Assembly: GCA_046760785.1 (NCBI GenBank)
Contig: JBHIET010000056.1
Location: forward strand, 1-22,645
DNA length: 22,645 nucleotides
Reading direction: 5' to 3'
Origin: JBHIET01 sp046760785
GTDB lineage: Bacteria > Chloroflexota > Anaerolineae > B4-G1
The position numbers and the translations under genes were made by a program. The notes under the pieces are model-generated. The model saw only the letters and a program-made list of their open reading frames with translations, had not been told where the DNA came from and made no database searches. The first letter of the stretch is position 1. Every line of letters begins with the position of its first letter. This document shows positions 1 to 7,686 of this stretch, one piece after another.

Positions 1-136
1 ACGCTGCTCAGGCTGAGTAGTGACGTCTTTTGGACAGATTATGAAAGGGTCCCTACCTCGACAATGTCACATTTGGCCAAAGGCTCTCAGCCCTTGTCCC
101 CAAGGGCGTGTTCTCCGGGCAAATCTCGTTTGAGAC

Positions 137-181
137 GCCCCCGAGGCTTCGTCCTGAGGCTCAGCCCGAAGGGACGGGGGC
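137..181 (-). terminator. Stem-loop downstream of the TtcA-like gene, possible terminator
   Basis: A 7-bp perfect outer stem (GCCCCCG at 137-143, CGGGGGC at 175-181) encloses a 3x3 internal loop and a 5-bp inner stem (CTTCG at 147-151, CGAAG at 167-171). It lies about 45 bases beyond the stop of the minus-strand TtcA-like gene. There is no clear T-run after it on the minus strand, so it may be only a repeat-type palindrome. The rest of 1-225 shows no convincing gene. Confidence 0.25.
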
Positions 182-225
182 TACGAGCACCGGCGAGACG
201 GGGGCACTACCCAATCTCAAATCTC

Positions 226-936
226 CTAGAATCCCATCGCTTGACGGGCGGCGCGCCACAGGTTGGTGCAGATTTGCCTCTGGTCGTGGCCAAACTGGCG
301 CAGGAGTGCCTTTACCTGCGCCCGCTTGGAGGTCAGGCCCTGGGGACACGGGGGTGAGGTGGGGAAGCCCGCCGCTCGTGCAAAGCGGGCCAACTCTTTC
401 TCCGGGATGTAGATCAGGGGACGTATGACGGTCACAGCACCGTCGAAGAATTCGACGCGGGGAACCATCGTCTCCAGCCGGCCTGTGAACATCAGGTTCA
501 GGAGCGTCGTGGCGGCTGCATCGTCACTGTTATGGCCGAAGGCCAGTTTGTTGCAACCCAGCTCAACAGCGGTGGTGAAGAGGGTCTTGCGCCGGTTCCA
601 CGAGCAGCGAAAGCAATCGAGCGGCAAGGGCTCTTCCGGCGGCAGTACCAGTGGCGCGAAGTGGTATTCGACGCCGAGTTCCCGAAACCAGGGCTCCAAT
701 TGTGGCCGCAGGTCGGGGAAGCCAGCAGATACGCCGACGACGTGGAGGGCCAGCAGATCGTACTGGTAGGGCACCCTGCGCCGGTGGCGGAGCAGCAGTT
801 CGAGCAAGGCGCGACTGTCCTTCCCGCCGGAGACCGCCACCGCCACCCGGTCGCCATCGGCCAGCAGGTCAAACTCCTTGCAGGCCCGGGAGACAGGCTT
901 CAGGAGAAAAGAGGCTATGCGGTCGAGGTGTCTCAT
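226..936 (-). CDS. TtcA-like tRNA 2-thiocytidine / tRNA-thiolation ATPase
   Basis: Adenylating N-type ATP pyrophosphatase of the TtcA/TtuA group, which activates a tRNA base as an adenylate before sulfur insertion. The P-loop-like SGGKDS is at residues 36-41. A CFRC pair (C108, C111) and a third cysteine, C197 in SPPCPQG, match the three cysteines that hold the [4Fe-4S] cluster in TtcA. The GHNSDDAAATTLLN segment (134-147) corresponds to the family's GHxxDD motif. I chose the ATG at 936 (236 aa); an in-frame GTG at 996 would add 20 residues that do not look conserved. There is no sharp ribosome-binding site. The last zinc-like CxxC of some relatives is absent. Cytidine-32 thiolation (TtcA) is likely, but another position is possible. 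It follows rmlB on the same strand after about 230 bases, so a shared transcript is possible. Confidence 0.75.
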   Translation of the reverse strand: MRHLDRIASFLLKPVSRACKEFDLLADGDRVAVAVSGGKDSRALLELLLRHRRRVPYQYDLLALHVVGVSAGFPDLRPQLEPWFRELGVEYHFAPLVLPPEEPLPLDCFRCSWNRRKTLFTTAVELGCNKLAFGHNSDDAAATTLLNLMFTGRLETMVPRVEFFDGAVTVIRPLIYIPEKELARFARAAGFPTSPPCPQGLTSKRAQVKALLRQFGHDQRQICTNLWRAARQAMGF

Positions 937-1041
937 CACAGCCCCAGGCGAGACCGTGGCACCGGGGATTTCCCGGCACGGGCTTCTTCGCCCCACAAGC
1001 CAGGCACGTGAACCACAAAGTACGCCAATAGCATACCCTTA

Positions 1042-1147
1042 CCCGGCGGTCAATCGCCGGGCTAAGAGACCAAAGCCCGCTGAAGCGGGCTGTTCCAGGG
1101 CGGTTGACCGCCCTTGGCTCTTTCAGCCCGACGGTTCATCGTCGGGC
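1042..1147. repeat. Array of four GC-rich hairpins with related tetraloops
   Basis: Four perfect or near-perfect hairpins follow each other between rmlB and the TtcA-like gene. H1 is 1042-1061 (stem CCCGGCG, apical TCAA closed by a G-T pair). H2 is 1074-1091 (stem AGCCCGC, loop TGAA). H3 is 1097-1114 (stem AGGGCGG, loop TTGA). H4 is 1126-1147 (stem GCCCGACG, apical TTCA closed by a G-T pair). The stems differ, but the loops fall into two complementary pairs: TCAA/TTGA and TGAA/TTCA. This resembles REP-type or Y1-transposase-recognised palindromes. It could also end rmlB transcription, although no T-run follows. Confidence 0.8.
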
Positions 1148-1168
1148 AGGGGGCAGAAAGACCCTTTG

Positions 1169-3340
1169 CTACTTCTCAACCTCCCGTCCCTCATACTGCC
1201 GCTTGTAGTACTCCCGATAGTACTCGCCGCTCTTGATGGGCCGCCACCACCACTCGTTTTCGACGTACCAGCGCACTGTAGCCTCAATGGCCTCCCTGCA
1301 AGTGTGGGCCGGCTCCCAGCCCAGTCTGCAGATCTTGGTTACGTCGAGGGCGTAGCGGCGGTCGTGGCCGGGCCGGTCGCGCACCGGCTGGATGAGCGTA
1401 TAGGGCTTGCCCAGCAGGTCGAGCACCAGGTGAGCCATGTCAATGTTGCGCATTTCCGTGCCGGTGCCCACGTTGTAGATACTGCCGATCTCTCCCTGGT
1501 GCAGCACCAGGTCAATTGCCTCGCAGTGATCCAGCACGTAGTGGTAATCGCGCACCTGCAGGCCATCGCCGTAGAGGGGCAGCGGCAGGTCGTCAATCGC
1601 ATTGGTGACGAAGAGCGGCACGACCTTTTCGGGGTATTGGTATGGGCCTATATTGTTCGCACCCCTTGTGATAGTGACCGGCAGGCCATACGTGACATGA
1701 TAGGCGTTGACCATCAGGTCGGCGCTGGCCTTGCTGGCGGCGTAGGGACTGCGCGGGGCCACGGGATCGGTCTCTTTCGAGCGACCTGTCTGCACTTCTC
1801 CGTACGTCTCATCTGTCGATACTTGGTGCATGCGCTCCAACCCGAACTCGCGGGCTGCCTCCAGCAAGACGTAAGTGCCGTAGACATCCGTCTTGATGAA
1901 GGCGTCGGGGTCCATAATGGAGCGGTCAACGTGAGTATTGTGGGCGATGATATTGCCGATGCCCGCCGCAAAGTTGTGCCCCCCCTCCACCGTCAAATCA
2001 TAGACATACCCTTCGTATGGGAAACGTTCCATCCTGCAATCAGCTCTGGTATCGTAACTGGACACAATGCGAAACGCATACGCCCGTGACCGATTTTCCT
2101 CTTTAAAATCACGCACGTGGAGCGAGTAGTCCAGTCCTGCCAGACTTAACAGAAGCCCCAGGCCAGCCGCCAGCCTGGGAGAAGTGGTGGTGAAACGCCG
2201 AGAATCAACAGAAAGATACTTTTCGACATTTCCATCACCCTGTAAATAAGCATCCAGAAACACATGCTTGTATTCATCCTGGAGCATGTAAACAAACGAT
2301 GGCACGCGCTTCCCACCCGAATACTGCCCACACAGCTGCGTAACAAGCTGATAAATCAGACGGCTGCTAAAGACCAATTGATGAGCATTGGGATGCTCCC
2401 TTTGGGTGATGATCCCACTGGCATTTGAAAATGTCTCAACATCCCGCCGCCAACTTTCCAGAAGAGATAGGTCTTGATTGGCAAGACAAACCAACCAGGC
2501 TCCATTGGCTTTGTTAAACGTAGCGTTTCCCTCAGCGATGTAAGCAGCCAGGAAACGCAGCAGGGCTTTGAGCACTTCACCCTCATACTCCCGCAACACC
2601 CATACTTGTTTAGGTGCGGAGTATTTCTCGACTCCGTGATAGATCTTACCCTCTTCTTCGCGTGGATAGCAGCCCCGAAGCCTCAGAACAAAGCGAGCCT
2701 TGAACCGGCTGCGATCCAGATTGATCTTACGGATGCTAAGCAGTTCTGGATTAGACGCGGCGGGAACCAATTGAGCATCAATATTGTAGACTGAGTGATT
2801 CGGTGTTACAGTCACCAGGCCCCATTTCTGCGTCAGTGTAACCATCTCACCTTGATACCAATGGCGGGTGATGCGGGTTACTTGCGACCAAATTCCCATC
2901 CCATAACGGAAAGAAAGGGCACACAACGCCCCCTTTATAGGCACTATTTCGGTACCATTCTGGTCTGTCTGAACTTCCGATTCCTGAGCATAACGTTCGA
3001 ATAACTCCTCAATGGTCTCCAGGCGAATGGAATGCCCAAGATGCACCGGGATGTAGGTATCAGGACTCACGCTCTCAGCCGCGAAGTTCACGATGGTATC
3101 AATCTCGTGCCGTTGGATCGTCTCCCTCACCGTGGCGGCGTCGCAGATGTCGCCTCGTACGAAGTCATAACGGCTGGCGAACCGTTCTGCCACGTCCTGA
3201 AGATTCTCCAACCTTCCGGCGTAGGTCAGTTTATCGTAGACGACGATGTAGTAGCCGGGATACTTCTCCAGCATACAGCGGACGAAGTTGGAGCCGATGA
3301 AGCCAGCCCCGCCAGTGATCATTAGATTGCGCACAAGCAA
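1169..3340 (-). CDS. rmlB: dTDP-glucose 4,6-dehydratase (RmlB) with an in-frame intein
   Basis: RmlB converts dTDP-glucose to dTDP-4-keto-6-deoxyglucose, the second step to dTDP-rhamnose and related deoxysugars, in the cytoplasm. It is an extended short-chain dehydrogenase. The NAD-binding GGAGFIGS is at residues 10-17, the catalytic STDE at 508-511, and the YAASK pair (Y533, K537) follows. The 723-residue product is about twice the family length because residues 90-468 are an intein, inserted in the conserved VNFAAE/HVDRS segment. Splicing would give a 344-residue enzyme reading AAETHVDRS, with Thr where many homologues have Ser. The ATG at 3340 starts directly before the Rossmann strand. 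No rmlA, rmlC or rmlD is present in the window, so the rest of the pathway must be encoded elsewhere. Confidence 0.93.
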   Translation of the reverse strand: MLVRNLMITGGAGFIGSNFVRCMLEKYPGYYIVVYDKLTYAGRLENLQDVAERFASRYDFVRGDICDAATVRETIQRHEIDTIVNFAAESVSPDTYIPVHLGHSIRLETIEELFERYAQESEVQTDQNGTEIVPIKGALCALSFRYGMGIWSQVTRITRHWYQGEMVTLTQKWGLVTVTPNHSVYNIDAQLVPAASNPELLSIRKINLDRSRFKARFVLRLRGCYPREEEGKIYHGVEKYSAPKQVWVLREYEGEVLKALLRFLAAYIAEGNATFNKANGAWLVCLANQDLSLLESWRRDVETFSNASGIITQREHPNAHQLVFSSRLIYQLVTQLCGQYSGGKRVPSFVYMLQDEYKHVFLDAYLQGDGNVEKYLSVDSRRFTTTSPRLAAGLGLLLSLAGLDYSLHVRDFKEENRSRAYAFRIVSSYDTRADCRMERFPYEGYVYDLTVEGGHNFAAGIGNIIAHNTHVDRSIMDPDAFIKTDVYGTYVLLEAAREFGLERMHQVSTDETYGEVQTGRSKETDPVAPRSPYAASKASADLMVNAYHVTYGLPVTITRGANNIGPYQYPEKVVPLFVTNAIDDLPLPLYGDGLQVRDYHYVLDHCEAIDLVLHQGEIGSIYNVGTGTEMRNIDMAHLVLDLLGKPYTLIQPVRDRPGHDRRYALDVTKICRLGWEPAHTCREAIEATVRWYVENEWWWRPIKSGEYYREYYKRQYEGREVEK
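1937..3073 (-). other. Intein with LAGLIDADG homing endonuclease, inside rmlB
   Basis: This 379-residue segment has all the standard intein blocks. Block A opens with Ser rather than Cys (SVSPDTYIPV, residue 90 of the precursor). Block B carries TPNH (179-182). Two LAGLIDADG-type motifs, FLAAYIAEGN (263-272) and FLDAYLQGDGN (361-371), mark an endonuclease domain. Block F is YVYDLTVEGGHNF, and block G ends IIAHN with Thr as the first C-extein residue. The penultimate His and terminal Asn are intact, so it looks splicing-competent. Its base composition is visibly more A+T-rich than the flanking extein codons, as expected for a recent arrival. Boundaries rest on the extein reading AAE-THVDRS. 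Confidence 0.92.
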
Positions 3341-3370
3341 CCTCCCCGTCTTGGAGTTGACTTACAACCT

Positions 3371-3391
3371 GCAATTTGCAATTCGCAATTT
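3371..3391. repeat. Heptanucleotide-period repeat (three units)
   Basis: Three tandem 7-mers (GCAATTT, GCAATTC, GCAATTT) stand in the spacer between the divergent rmlB and TPR genes. Related 7-base-period pairs occur at 213-226 (AATCTCA, AATCTCC) and 5181-5194 (AATCTCA, AATCCGA). A longer copy sits inside a gene at 9823-9877. Confidence 0.7.
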
Positions 3392-3430
3392 ACCCCGGCT
3401 ATTCTACCACAACCAATGGGTGGGGCAACC

Positions 3431-3458
3431 TTGACTTGCGCCGCGAAAATGCTATCAT
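3431..3458 (+). promoter_or_regulatory. Sigma-70-type promoter for the TPR gene
   Basis: TTGACT at 3431-3436 and TATCAT at 3453-3458 are separated by 16 bases. Both boxes match five of six consensus bases. The likely transcript start, near 3465, leaves a short leader before the ATG at 3495. Confidence 0.55.
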
Positions 3459-3494
3459 TACATCAAGCTCCTACCCGTGAAATGCGATTGACAG

Positions 3495-5030
3495 ATGTAC
3501 ATTGGACCGCGAAGGAAAAAGCACCGCTCATCCCTCATACGCGTACTGTTCCTGCTGATGTTGATCTTTGCTGGCATCTATGTCTATGCTATGGTCAGGC
3601 AGGAGCGAATCGTGAGCCCCTTTGTTCCTACTCCTATTCCTCCTACACTCACGCGCTCGGCGCTCTCTTACGCCGACGAAGCGGAGGAGTTGTACCTGCA
3701 GGGTAAACTGGCGGAGGCCATCGTCGCCTACGAGCAGGCCATCCCACTCGACCCTGATGATGTGTTGTTGTATATTCCCCTGGCACGGCTTTTGGCGCTG
3801 GAAGGACGGACGGTCGAGGCAGTGCGGCGTGCCAAACGGGCGGTCGAAATAGCGCCGGAGAACGCGCGCGCCTGGGCCATCCTTGGCATGGCCTACGACT
3901 GGAACGGTGAGGTAGCGGAGGCGATTGACGCTTGCAAGCGGGCTGTTGATCTAGATCCCACCTACGCTGAGGCGTATGCTTACCTGGCGGAGGCTTACGC
4001 TGACGCCGTGCGTTGGGCAGAGGCGACGGATGCTGCTCAGACTGCCCTGCGATTGGACGATCGCAGCGTGGATGCCCACCGCAACTACGGCTATGTGCTG
4101 GAGAAGCAGGGCAACTATTGGGAAGCGGCGGAGGAATACGAGCGGGCGTTGGAGATCCACCCCAATCTGGCTTACATACACATCGCCGCCGGGAAGAACT
4201 ACCAGGCGTTGGGAGACTTCGATGCAGCGGTGAGCAGTTTCCAGCGTGCCATCGAGATTGATCTGGACAGTGTAGAGGCCTACTACAGGCTGGGGCGGGT
4301 GTATTACGACGCCGGAGAATACGAACGGGCTGAGACGTATCTCAAGCAAGCGACCGAGGTGGATCCCGAGTTTGGGCCAGCGTTTGGCTACCTGGCCTTC
4401 ACTTACTGGCGGCGCCGTAACTACGAGTCGGCCATCGAAAATCTTGAGCCGGCCATCGAGTTAGAGTGCATCGCGGCACGGCAACAGGCCAAGACGTTTT
4501 ACGTCACTGTCGAGGACCTGGATAACGAAACCCCTGGACCGTCGCCGGGCGCGGTGATGCGTGGAGACTTTGTTTCCACTTCAGGAGACAGGCGGGGTGC
4601 ACTGCGGGCCACGCTCGCGCCGACGGGGGACGGCGAGGCGTGGGCCGGTGCCCGTGGCACGGTGACGTTCGATACACACACAGGAGAGTACACAGTAGTG
4701 CTGGAGGGGTTGCCTGGGCTGGAGCCTGGGCAGGCATACGTGGGCTGGTTTGAGGGGGTCAACGCGCTATCCGGCGACCCGCTGAGCACCGGGCCGCTCA
4801 ACGTGCAGGCCGATGGGAGTCTGGAAGCGGAACTTGAGACCGGGTGGGTCAAGGGACCGCGAATTGAGTATTTCTACACGCTGGGGTTGGCCTACTTCTA
4901 TATGGCCGAGTGTGATAAATCGTATCCCCTCTTTGACGCAGCGCTGCAGATAAACCCCGATGAGGTCAACGCGCTGGAAGGCATCCGGCTGTGCCGGGAG
5001 GCCGAGGCAGAGGGAGAAGGAGCACCTTAA
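3495..5030 (+). CDS. Membrane-anchored TPR protein with inserted beta domain
   Basis: The 511-residue protein has a basic N-terminus and one membrane segment (about residues 13-33), so the rest is probably exported or periplasm-facing. About eight TPR units fill residues 55-335, seen as repeated A-x-x-x-Y-x-x-A and A-x-E-x-x-P patterns. Residues about 350-450 form a different, beta-rich segment (GTVTFDTHTGEYTVVLEGLP, then GQAYVGWFEG) that resembles the C-terminal domain of RskA-type anti-sigma factors. A last TPR-like helix pair (about 455-505) closes the protein. TPR arrays bind partner proteins; the partner here is unknown. It sits alone between its own promoter and the promoter of the next gene. 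The ATG at 3495 lacks a strong ribosome-binding site but is placed right before the membrane anchor. Confidence 0.8.
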   Translation: MYIGPRRKKHRSSLIRVLFLLMLIFAGIYVYAMVRQERIVSPFVPTPIPPTLTRSALSYADEAEELYLQGKLAEAIVAYEQAIPLDPDDVLLYIPLARLLALEGRTVEAVRRAKRAVEIAPENARAWAILGMAYDWNGEVAEAIDACKRAVDLDPTYAEAYAYLAEAYADAVRWAEATDAAQTALRLDDRSVDAHRNYGYVLEKQGNYWEAAEEYERALEIHPNLAYIHIAAGKNYQALGDFDAAVSSFQRAIEIDLDSVEAYYRLGRVYYDAGEYERAETYLKQATEVDPEFGPAFGYLAFTYWRRRNYESAIENLEPAIELECIAARQQAKTFYVTVEDLDNETPGPSPGAVMRGDFVSTSGDRRGALRATLAPTGDGEAWAGARGTVTFDTHTGEYTVVLEGLPGLEPGQAYVGWFEGVNALSGDPLSTGPLNVQADGSLEAELETGWVKGPRIEYFYTLGLAYFYMAECDKSYPLFDAALQINPDEVNALEGIRLCREAEAEGEGAP

Positions 5031-5037
5031 TCTCGAC

Positions 5038-5066
5038 TTGACAACCCCGTGAAACCGGCTTACACT
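5038..5066 (+). promoter_or_regulatory. Strong sigma-70-type promoter ahead of the carbamoyltransferase pair
   Basis: A perfect TTGACA (5038-5043), a 17-base spacer and TACACT (5061-5066). The inferred start near 5073 gives a leader of roughly 140 bases to the ATG at 5212, long enough for leader-based control, but I see no recognisable riboswitch in it. A two-unit 7-base repeat lies at 5181-5194. Confidence 0.65.
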
Positions 5067-5211
5067 CCGTTTGTGTTATATACTGGCTTGGCACTTTCCT
5101 TCGTCGTCGGCGGAACATCGGCCCACTTCTCAGTAATCACTTTGTGCCTGGCCGGTTCTGTTTCTGGTTGTTAGATGCTGAATCTCAAATCCGATCCTCA
5201 GGAGGTTGACG

Positions 5212-6276
5212 ATGAAAACTGAATCCTTCCGCGGGCGCGACTTCATCACCTTGCTGGAATGGAACAAGGAGGAAGTGGAGACTATTCTGGACGTCGCCCT
5301 CGATCTGAAGCAACGGTATGCAATCGGCGAGCTCCACGACCACATCCTGCGGGCCAAGACCTTGTTCATGATCTTCTACAATCAATCCCTCCGCACGCGC
5401 AACTCCTTCGAGGCAGGGATGACTCAGTTGGGGGGGCACGCCCACTTCTTGGACCCCGGCAAGATCTACACTCCTGCCCTCCCCGGCAAGGAGGTGGCCT
5501 ACTCCACCGAGCGAGTATCCGACGTGGCACGAGTGCTGTCCCGCATGGGCAATGGTATCGCCATCCGCTGCTACGGCGACCCGGTGGACTGGGTCTATGG
5601 CGGAGCCAATGAGATGATCCGCAACTTCGCCTACTGGGCCGACATCCCCATTCTTAATATGGAGTGTGACAAGTACCACCCCTTCCAGGCCTTGGCCGAC
5701 GTGCTGACGGTCAAGGAAAAATTCGGCACTTTCAAAGGGATTAAGCTCGTTATGTCCTGGGCCTACTCTCCCAGCGTCCACAAGCCGCGGGCGGTGCCTC
5801 AGAGTGCTATCATCGCCGCCGCGATGATGGGCTGTGACACAGTTCTGGCCCGCCCGCCGGAGATGGCACTCGACCCCGAGGTCATCGCTGCTTGCGAGGA
5901 GTACGCCAAGATGAACGGCGCCACCTTCGAGGTGACCGACGACTTCAGGGAAGCTGCCGAGGGGGCTCACGTCCTCTACCCCAAGGCCTGGGCCGCCACT
6001 CCGATCTTCAAGCCTCCCGTCGGCGAGGACGATCCGCAGAAGACCCAGGAAATCTTCGATCGCTACAAGGACTGGAAAGCGACGTCGGAGTACATGGCCC
6101 TGGCCGACCCCAACGCCATCTATATGCACTGCCTGCCCGCTGACCGGAACTGGGAAGTGGAGGACGCCGTCATTGACAACACTGACCCCAAGTCCGGCTG
6201 GCGCTCGGTCGTCTACGACGAGGCGGAGAATCGCTTGCACGTGCAGAAGGCGGTGATGAGCCTGGTGATGAGGTGA
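5212..6276 (+). CDS. ygeW: Knotted carbamoyltransferase, YgeW-like (HCLP type)
   Basis: Transfers a carbamoyl group between carbamoyl phosphate and an amine, or runs in reverse to make carbamoyl phosphate in catabolism. The 354-residue protein has the carbamoyl-phosphate motif SLRTR (59-63), HPFQALAD (156-163) and HCLPADR (306-312). MSWAYSPSVHKP (about 181-192) closely resembles the same region of E. coli YgeW, a knotted transcarbamylase of unsettled substrate. The start is the ATG at 5212, six bases after a perfect AGGAGG; an upstream in-frame TTG (5206) is unlikely. The stop lies just ahead of a paralogous carbamoyltransferase, and a carbamate kinase follows, which points to catabolic, ATP-yielding use. 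Ornithine or acetylornithine carbamoyltransferase is a less likely alternative. The symbol reflects family, not proven function. Confidence 0.8.
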   Translation: MKTESFRGRDFITLLEWNKEEVETILDVALDLKQRYAIGELHDHILRAKTLFMIFYNQSLRTRNSFEAGMTQLGGHAHFLDPGKIYTPALPGKEVAYSTERVSDVARVLSRMGNGIAIRCYGDPVDWVYGGANEMIRNFAYWADIPILNMECDKYHPFQALADVLTVKEKFGTFKGIKLVMSWAYSPSVHKPRAVPQSAIIAAAMMGCDTVLARPPEMALDPEVIAACEEYAKMNGATFEVTDDFREAAEGAHVLYPKAWAATPIFKPPVGEDDPQKTQEIFDRYKDWKATSEYMALADPNAIYMHCLPADRNWEVEDAVIDNTDPKSGWRSVVYDEAENRLHVQKAVMSLVMR

Positions 6277-6284
6277 GGTGCGCA

Positions 6285-7322
6285 ATGGACCTCTACGGAC
6301 GCGACTTTATATGCACTCAAGACTGGACGCTTGAAGAGCTGGTGGCGACGCTCGACCTGGCTGCCAAGATGAAACGCGACCGATTCTCCAGCCGCTGGAC
6401 GGCTATTCTGAAGAACAAGACTTTCATTATGTTCTTCTTCAATCCCTCAGTGCGCACCCGTCTCTCGTTCGAGGCCGCGGCCACTGAGCTGGGCGGCCAC
6501 GCCCAGTTCATGACCCCCTCGGCGGGCCGCTTCAAGACGCAGAAACAGGCCGGGGAGACTATCGAGGACGCCGCTCAGGTGATGGCCCGTTACGCCGCAG
6601 GCATCGGCATCCGCATTCTGGAGGACAAGGTCCCCTACTACGGCGCTGGTGACGAGATGCTGCTGGAGTACGCCAGGTGGGCCGACGTGCCCATCATCAA
6701 TATGGCCGACGACCGGTTCCACCCCTGCCAGGCGCTGGCCGACGTGATGGGCTGGGCCGAGTGGTACGGCGAGGGACCCGGTCGCCCCAACTACGAAGCT
6801 CTGCGTGGCAAGAAGTTCCTGCTCACCTGGGGTTCCGGCGCGCTGGCGCGCTCCTGGTGCTCGGTGCAGGCCGCGCTCCTCATCGCTTCTCGCTTCGGCA
6901 TGCACGTCACGATGGCCTACCCACAGGGGTACGGCCTTGACCCGGAGGTCATCGGGTGGACCAGGCGGAACTGCGCCGCCAGCGGAACCTCCTTCGAGGT
7001 CGTCCATGATCCCGACAGCGGCTACGAAGGCACGCACATCGTCTACTCCCGCAACTGGGTCAGCCCAGAGGCTTATGAGGATGGCGTGTTCCAGAAGCAG
7101 GCTGAGATCGAGAAAGCAATGGTCTATCGGGGCTGGACGACGACCGCCGAGCGGATGAGCAAGACCGAGAGCGCTATCTTCACCCATCCGATGCCAGTCG
7201 ACCGGGGCGGCGAGGTGACCGACGAGGTGGCCTCCGGCCCCCGCTCCGCCATTTACGACATCGCCGAGAACCGGCTGCACGTGCAGAAGGCGGTGATGGC
7301 GCTGACGATGGGGAATTTGTGA
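6285..7322 (+). CDS. Second knotted carbamoyltransferase paralogue (HPMP type)
   Basis: A 345-residue paralogue of the preceding gene, sharing the same start (YGRDFI) and end (IAENRLHVQKAVM) patterns. Carbamoyl-phosphate binding is shown by SVRTR (55-59) and HPCQALAD (146-153). The late motif is HPMPVDRGGEV (301-311), where the neighbour has HCLPADR. In this superfamily that position contributes to the second-substrate pocket (HCLP in ornithine-type, HPLP in aspartate-type enzymes), so the pair probably differs in substrate or forms a hetero-oligomer. I chose the ATG at 6285, with GAGGTG a few bases upstream. A GTG at 6273 overlaps the previous stop and is less likely. The two genes must be cotranscribed. 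Substrate unknown. Confidence 0.78.
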   Translation: MDLYGRDFICTQDWTLEELVATLDLAAKMKRDRFSSRWTAILKNKTFIMFFFNPSVRTRLSFEAAATELGGHAQFMTPSAGRFKTQKQAGETIEDAAQVMARYAAGIGIRILEDKVPYYGAGDEMLLEYARWADVPIINMADDRFHPCQALADVMGWAEWYGEGPGRPNYEALRGKKFLLTWGSGALARSWCSVQAALLIASRFGMHVTMAYPQGYGLDPEVIGWTRRNCAASGTSFEVVHDPDSGYEGTHIVYSRNWVSPEAYEDGVFQKQAEIEKAMVYRGWTTTAERMSKTESAIFTHPMPVDRGGEVTDEVASGPRSAIYDIAENRLHVQKAVMALTMGNL

Positions 7323-7581
7323 CAGGGTGGCTCGTGTGTGAGGAGATTTCTCTGTCTCCCCTTCACTCTGTTTCCCCTCACGTATTCTGTGCAGAGGTAA
7401 ACTAAACCCACTGGACTGTGGCGAATTGTGCTTTGGACGCAGGTCAACGCCCATTCTCTCAGATTACTTTTGAGAATCCGCGTGCGAAGCCCGCGAAAAC
7501 CTGCGTCCCATTCCAATCTTCTTGTGTGTTCTCACGAAACACCAGACTCCAGTAAACCCAATTTTGAAAGGAGATACAACT

Positions 7582-7686
7582 GTGACGGAAAAGAAAGCAG
7601 GAGTAGTGGCCATCGGCTACAGCAACGGCCCGCAGGTAGGCTTCCTCGTGCCTCAGAATGGTGGACAACAAAGGAGACTGAAATGA
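7582..7686 (+). CDS. 34-codon ORF translationally coupled to carbamate kinase
   Basis: A GTG start at 7582 stands eight bases after a strong AAGGAG (7568-7573). The reading frame encodes a 34-residue peptide that starts VTEKKAGVVAIGYSNGPQ and ends in QQRRLK. Its TGA (7684-7686) overlaps the ATG of the kinase in an ATGA arrangement, the classical layout for translational coupling. I do not recognise the peptide. It may be a real small protein, a leader that sets kinase translation, or the remaining head of a deleted gene carried in with the kinase. The region from 7323 to 7566 ahead of it has no gene I can support. Confidence 0.5.
   Translation: MTEKKAGVVAIGYSNGPQVGFLVPQNGGQQRRLK

Noticed and set aside
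1..225. Open frames on the plus strand at the left edge
   Set aside because: They overlap the TtcA-like gene antisense and have Arg/Pro/Gly-rich compositions typical of out-of-frame GC-rich DNA.
980..1040. Minus-strand promoter for the TtcA-like gene
   Set aside because: A TTGACC lies inside the first hairpin, but the matching -10 candidates are poor.
878..2089. Long plus-strand frame opposite rmlB
   Set aside because: It is antisense to the RmlB C-extein and the hairpin array; no domain pattern, and the minus strand explains the sequence.
5185..6285. Long minus-strand frame opposite the first carbamoyltransferase
   Set aside because: His/Gly/Val-rich shadow of a well-supported gene; same pattern opposite the other GC-rich genes.
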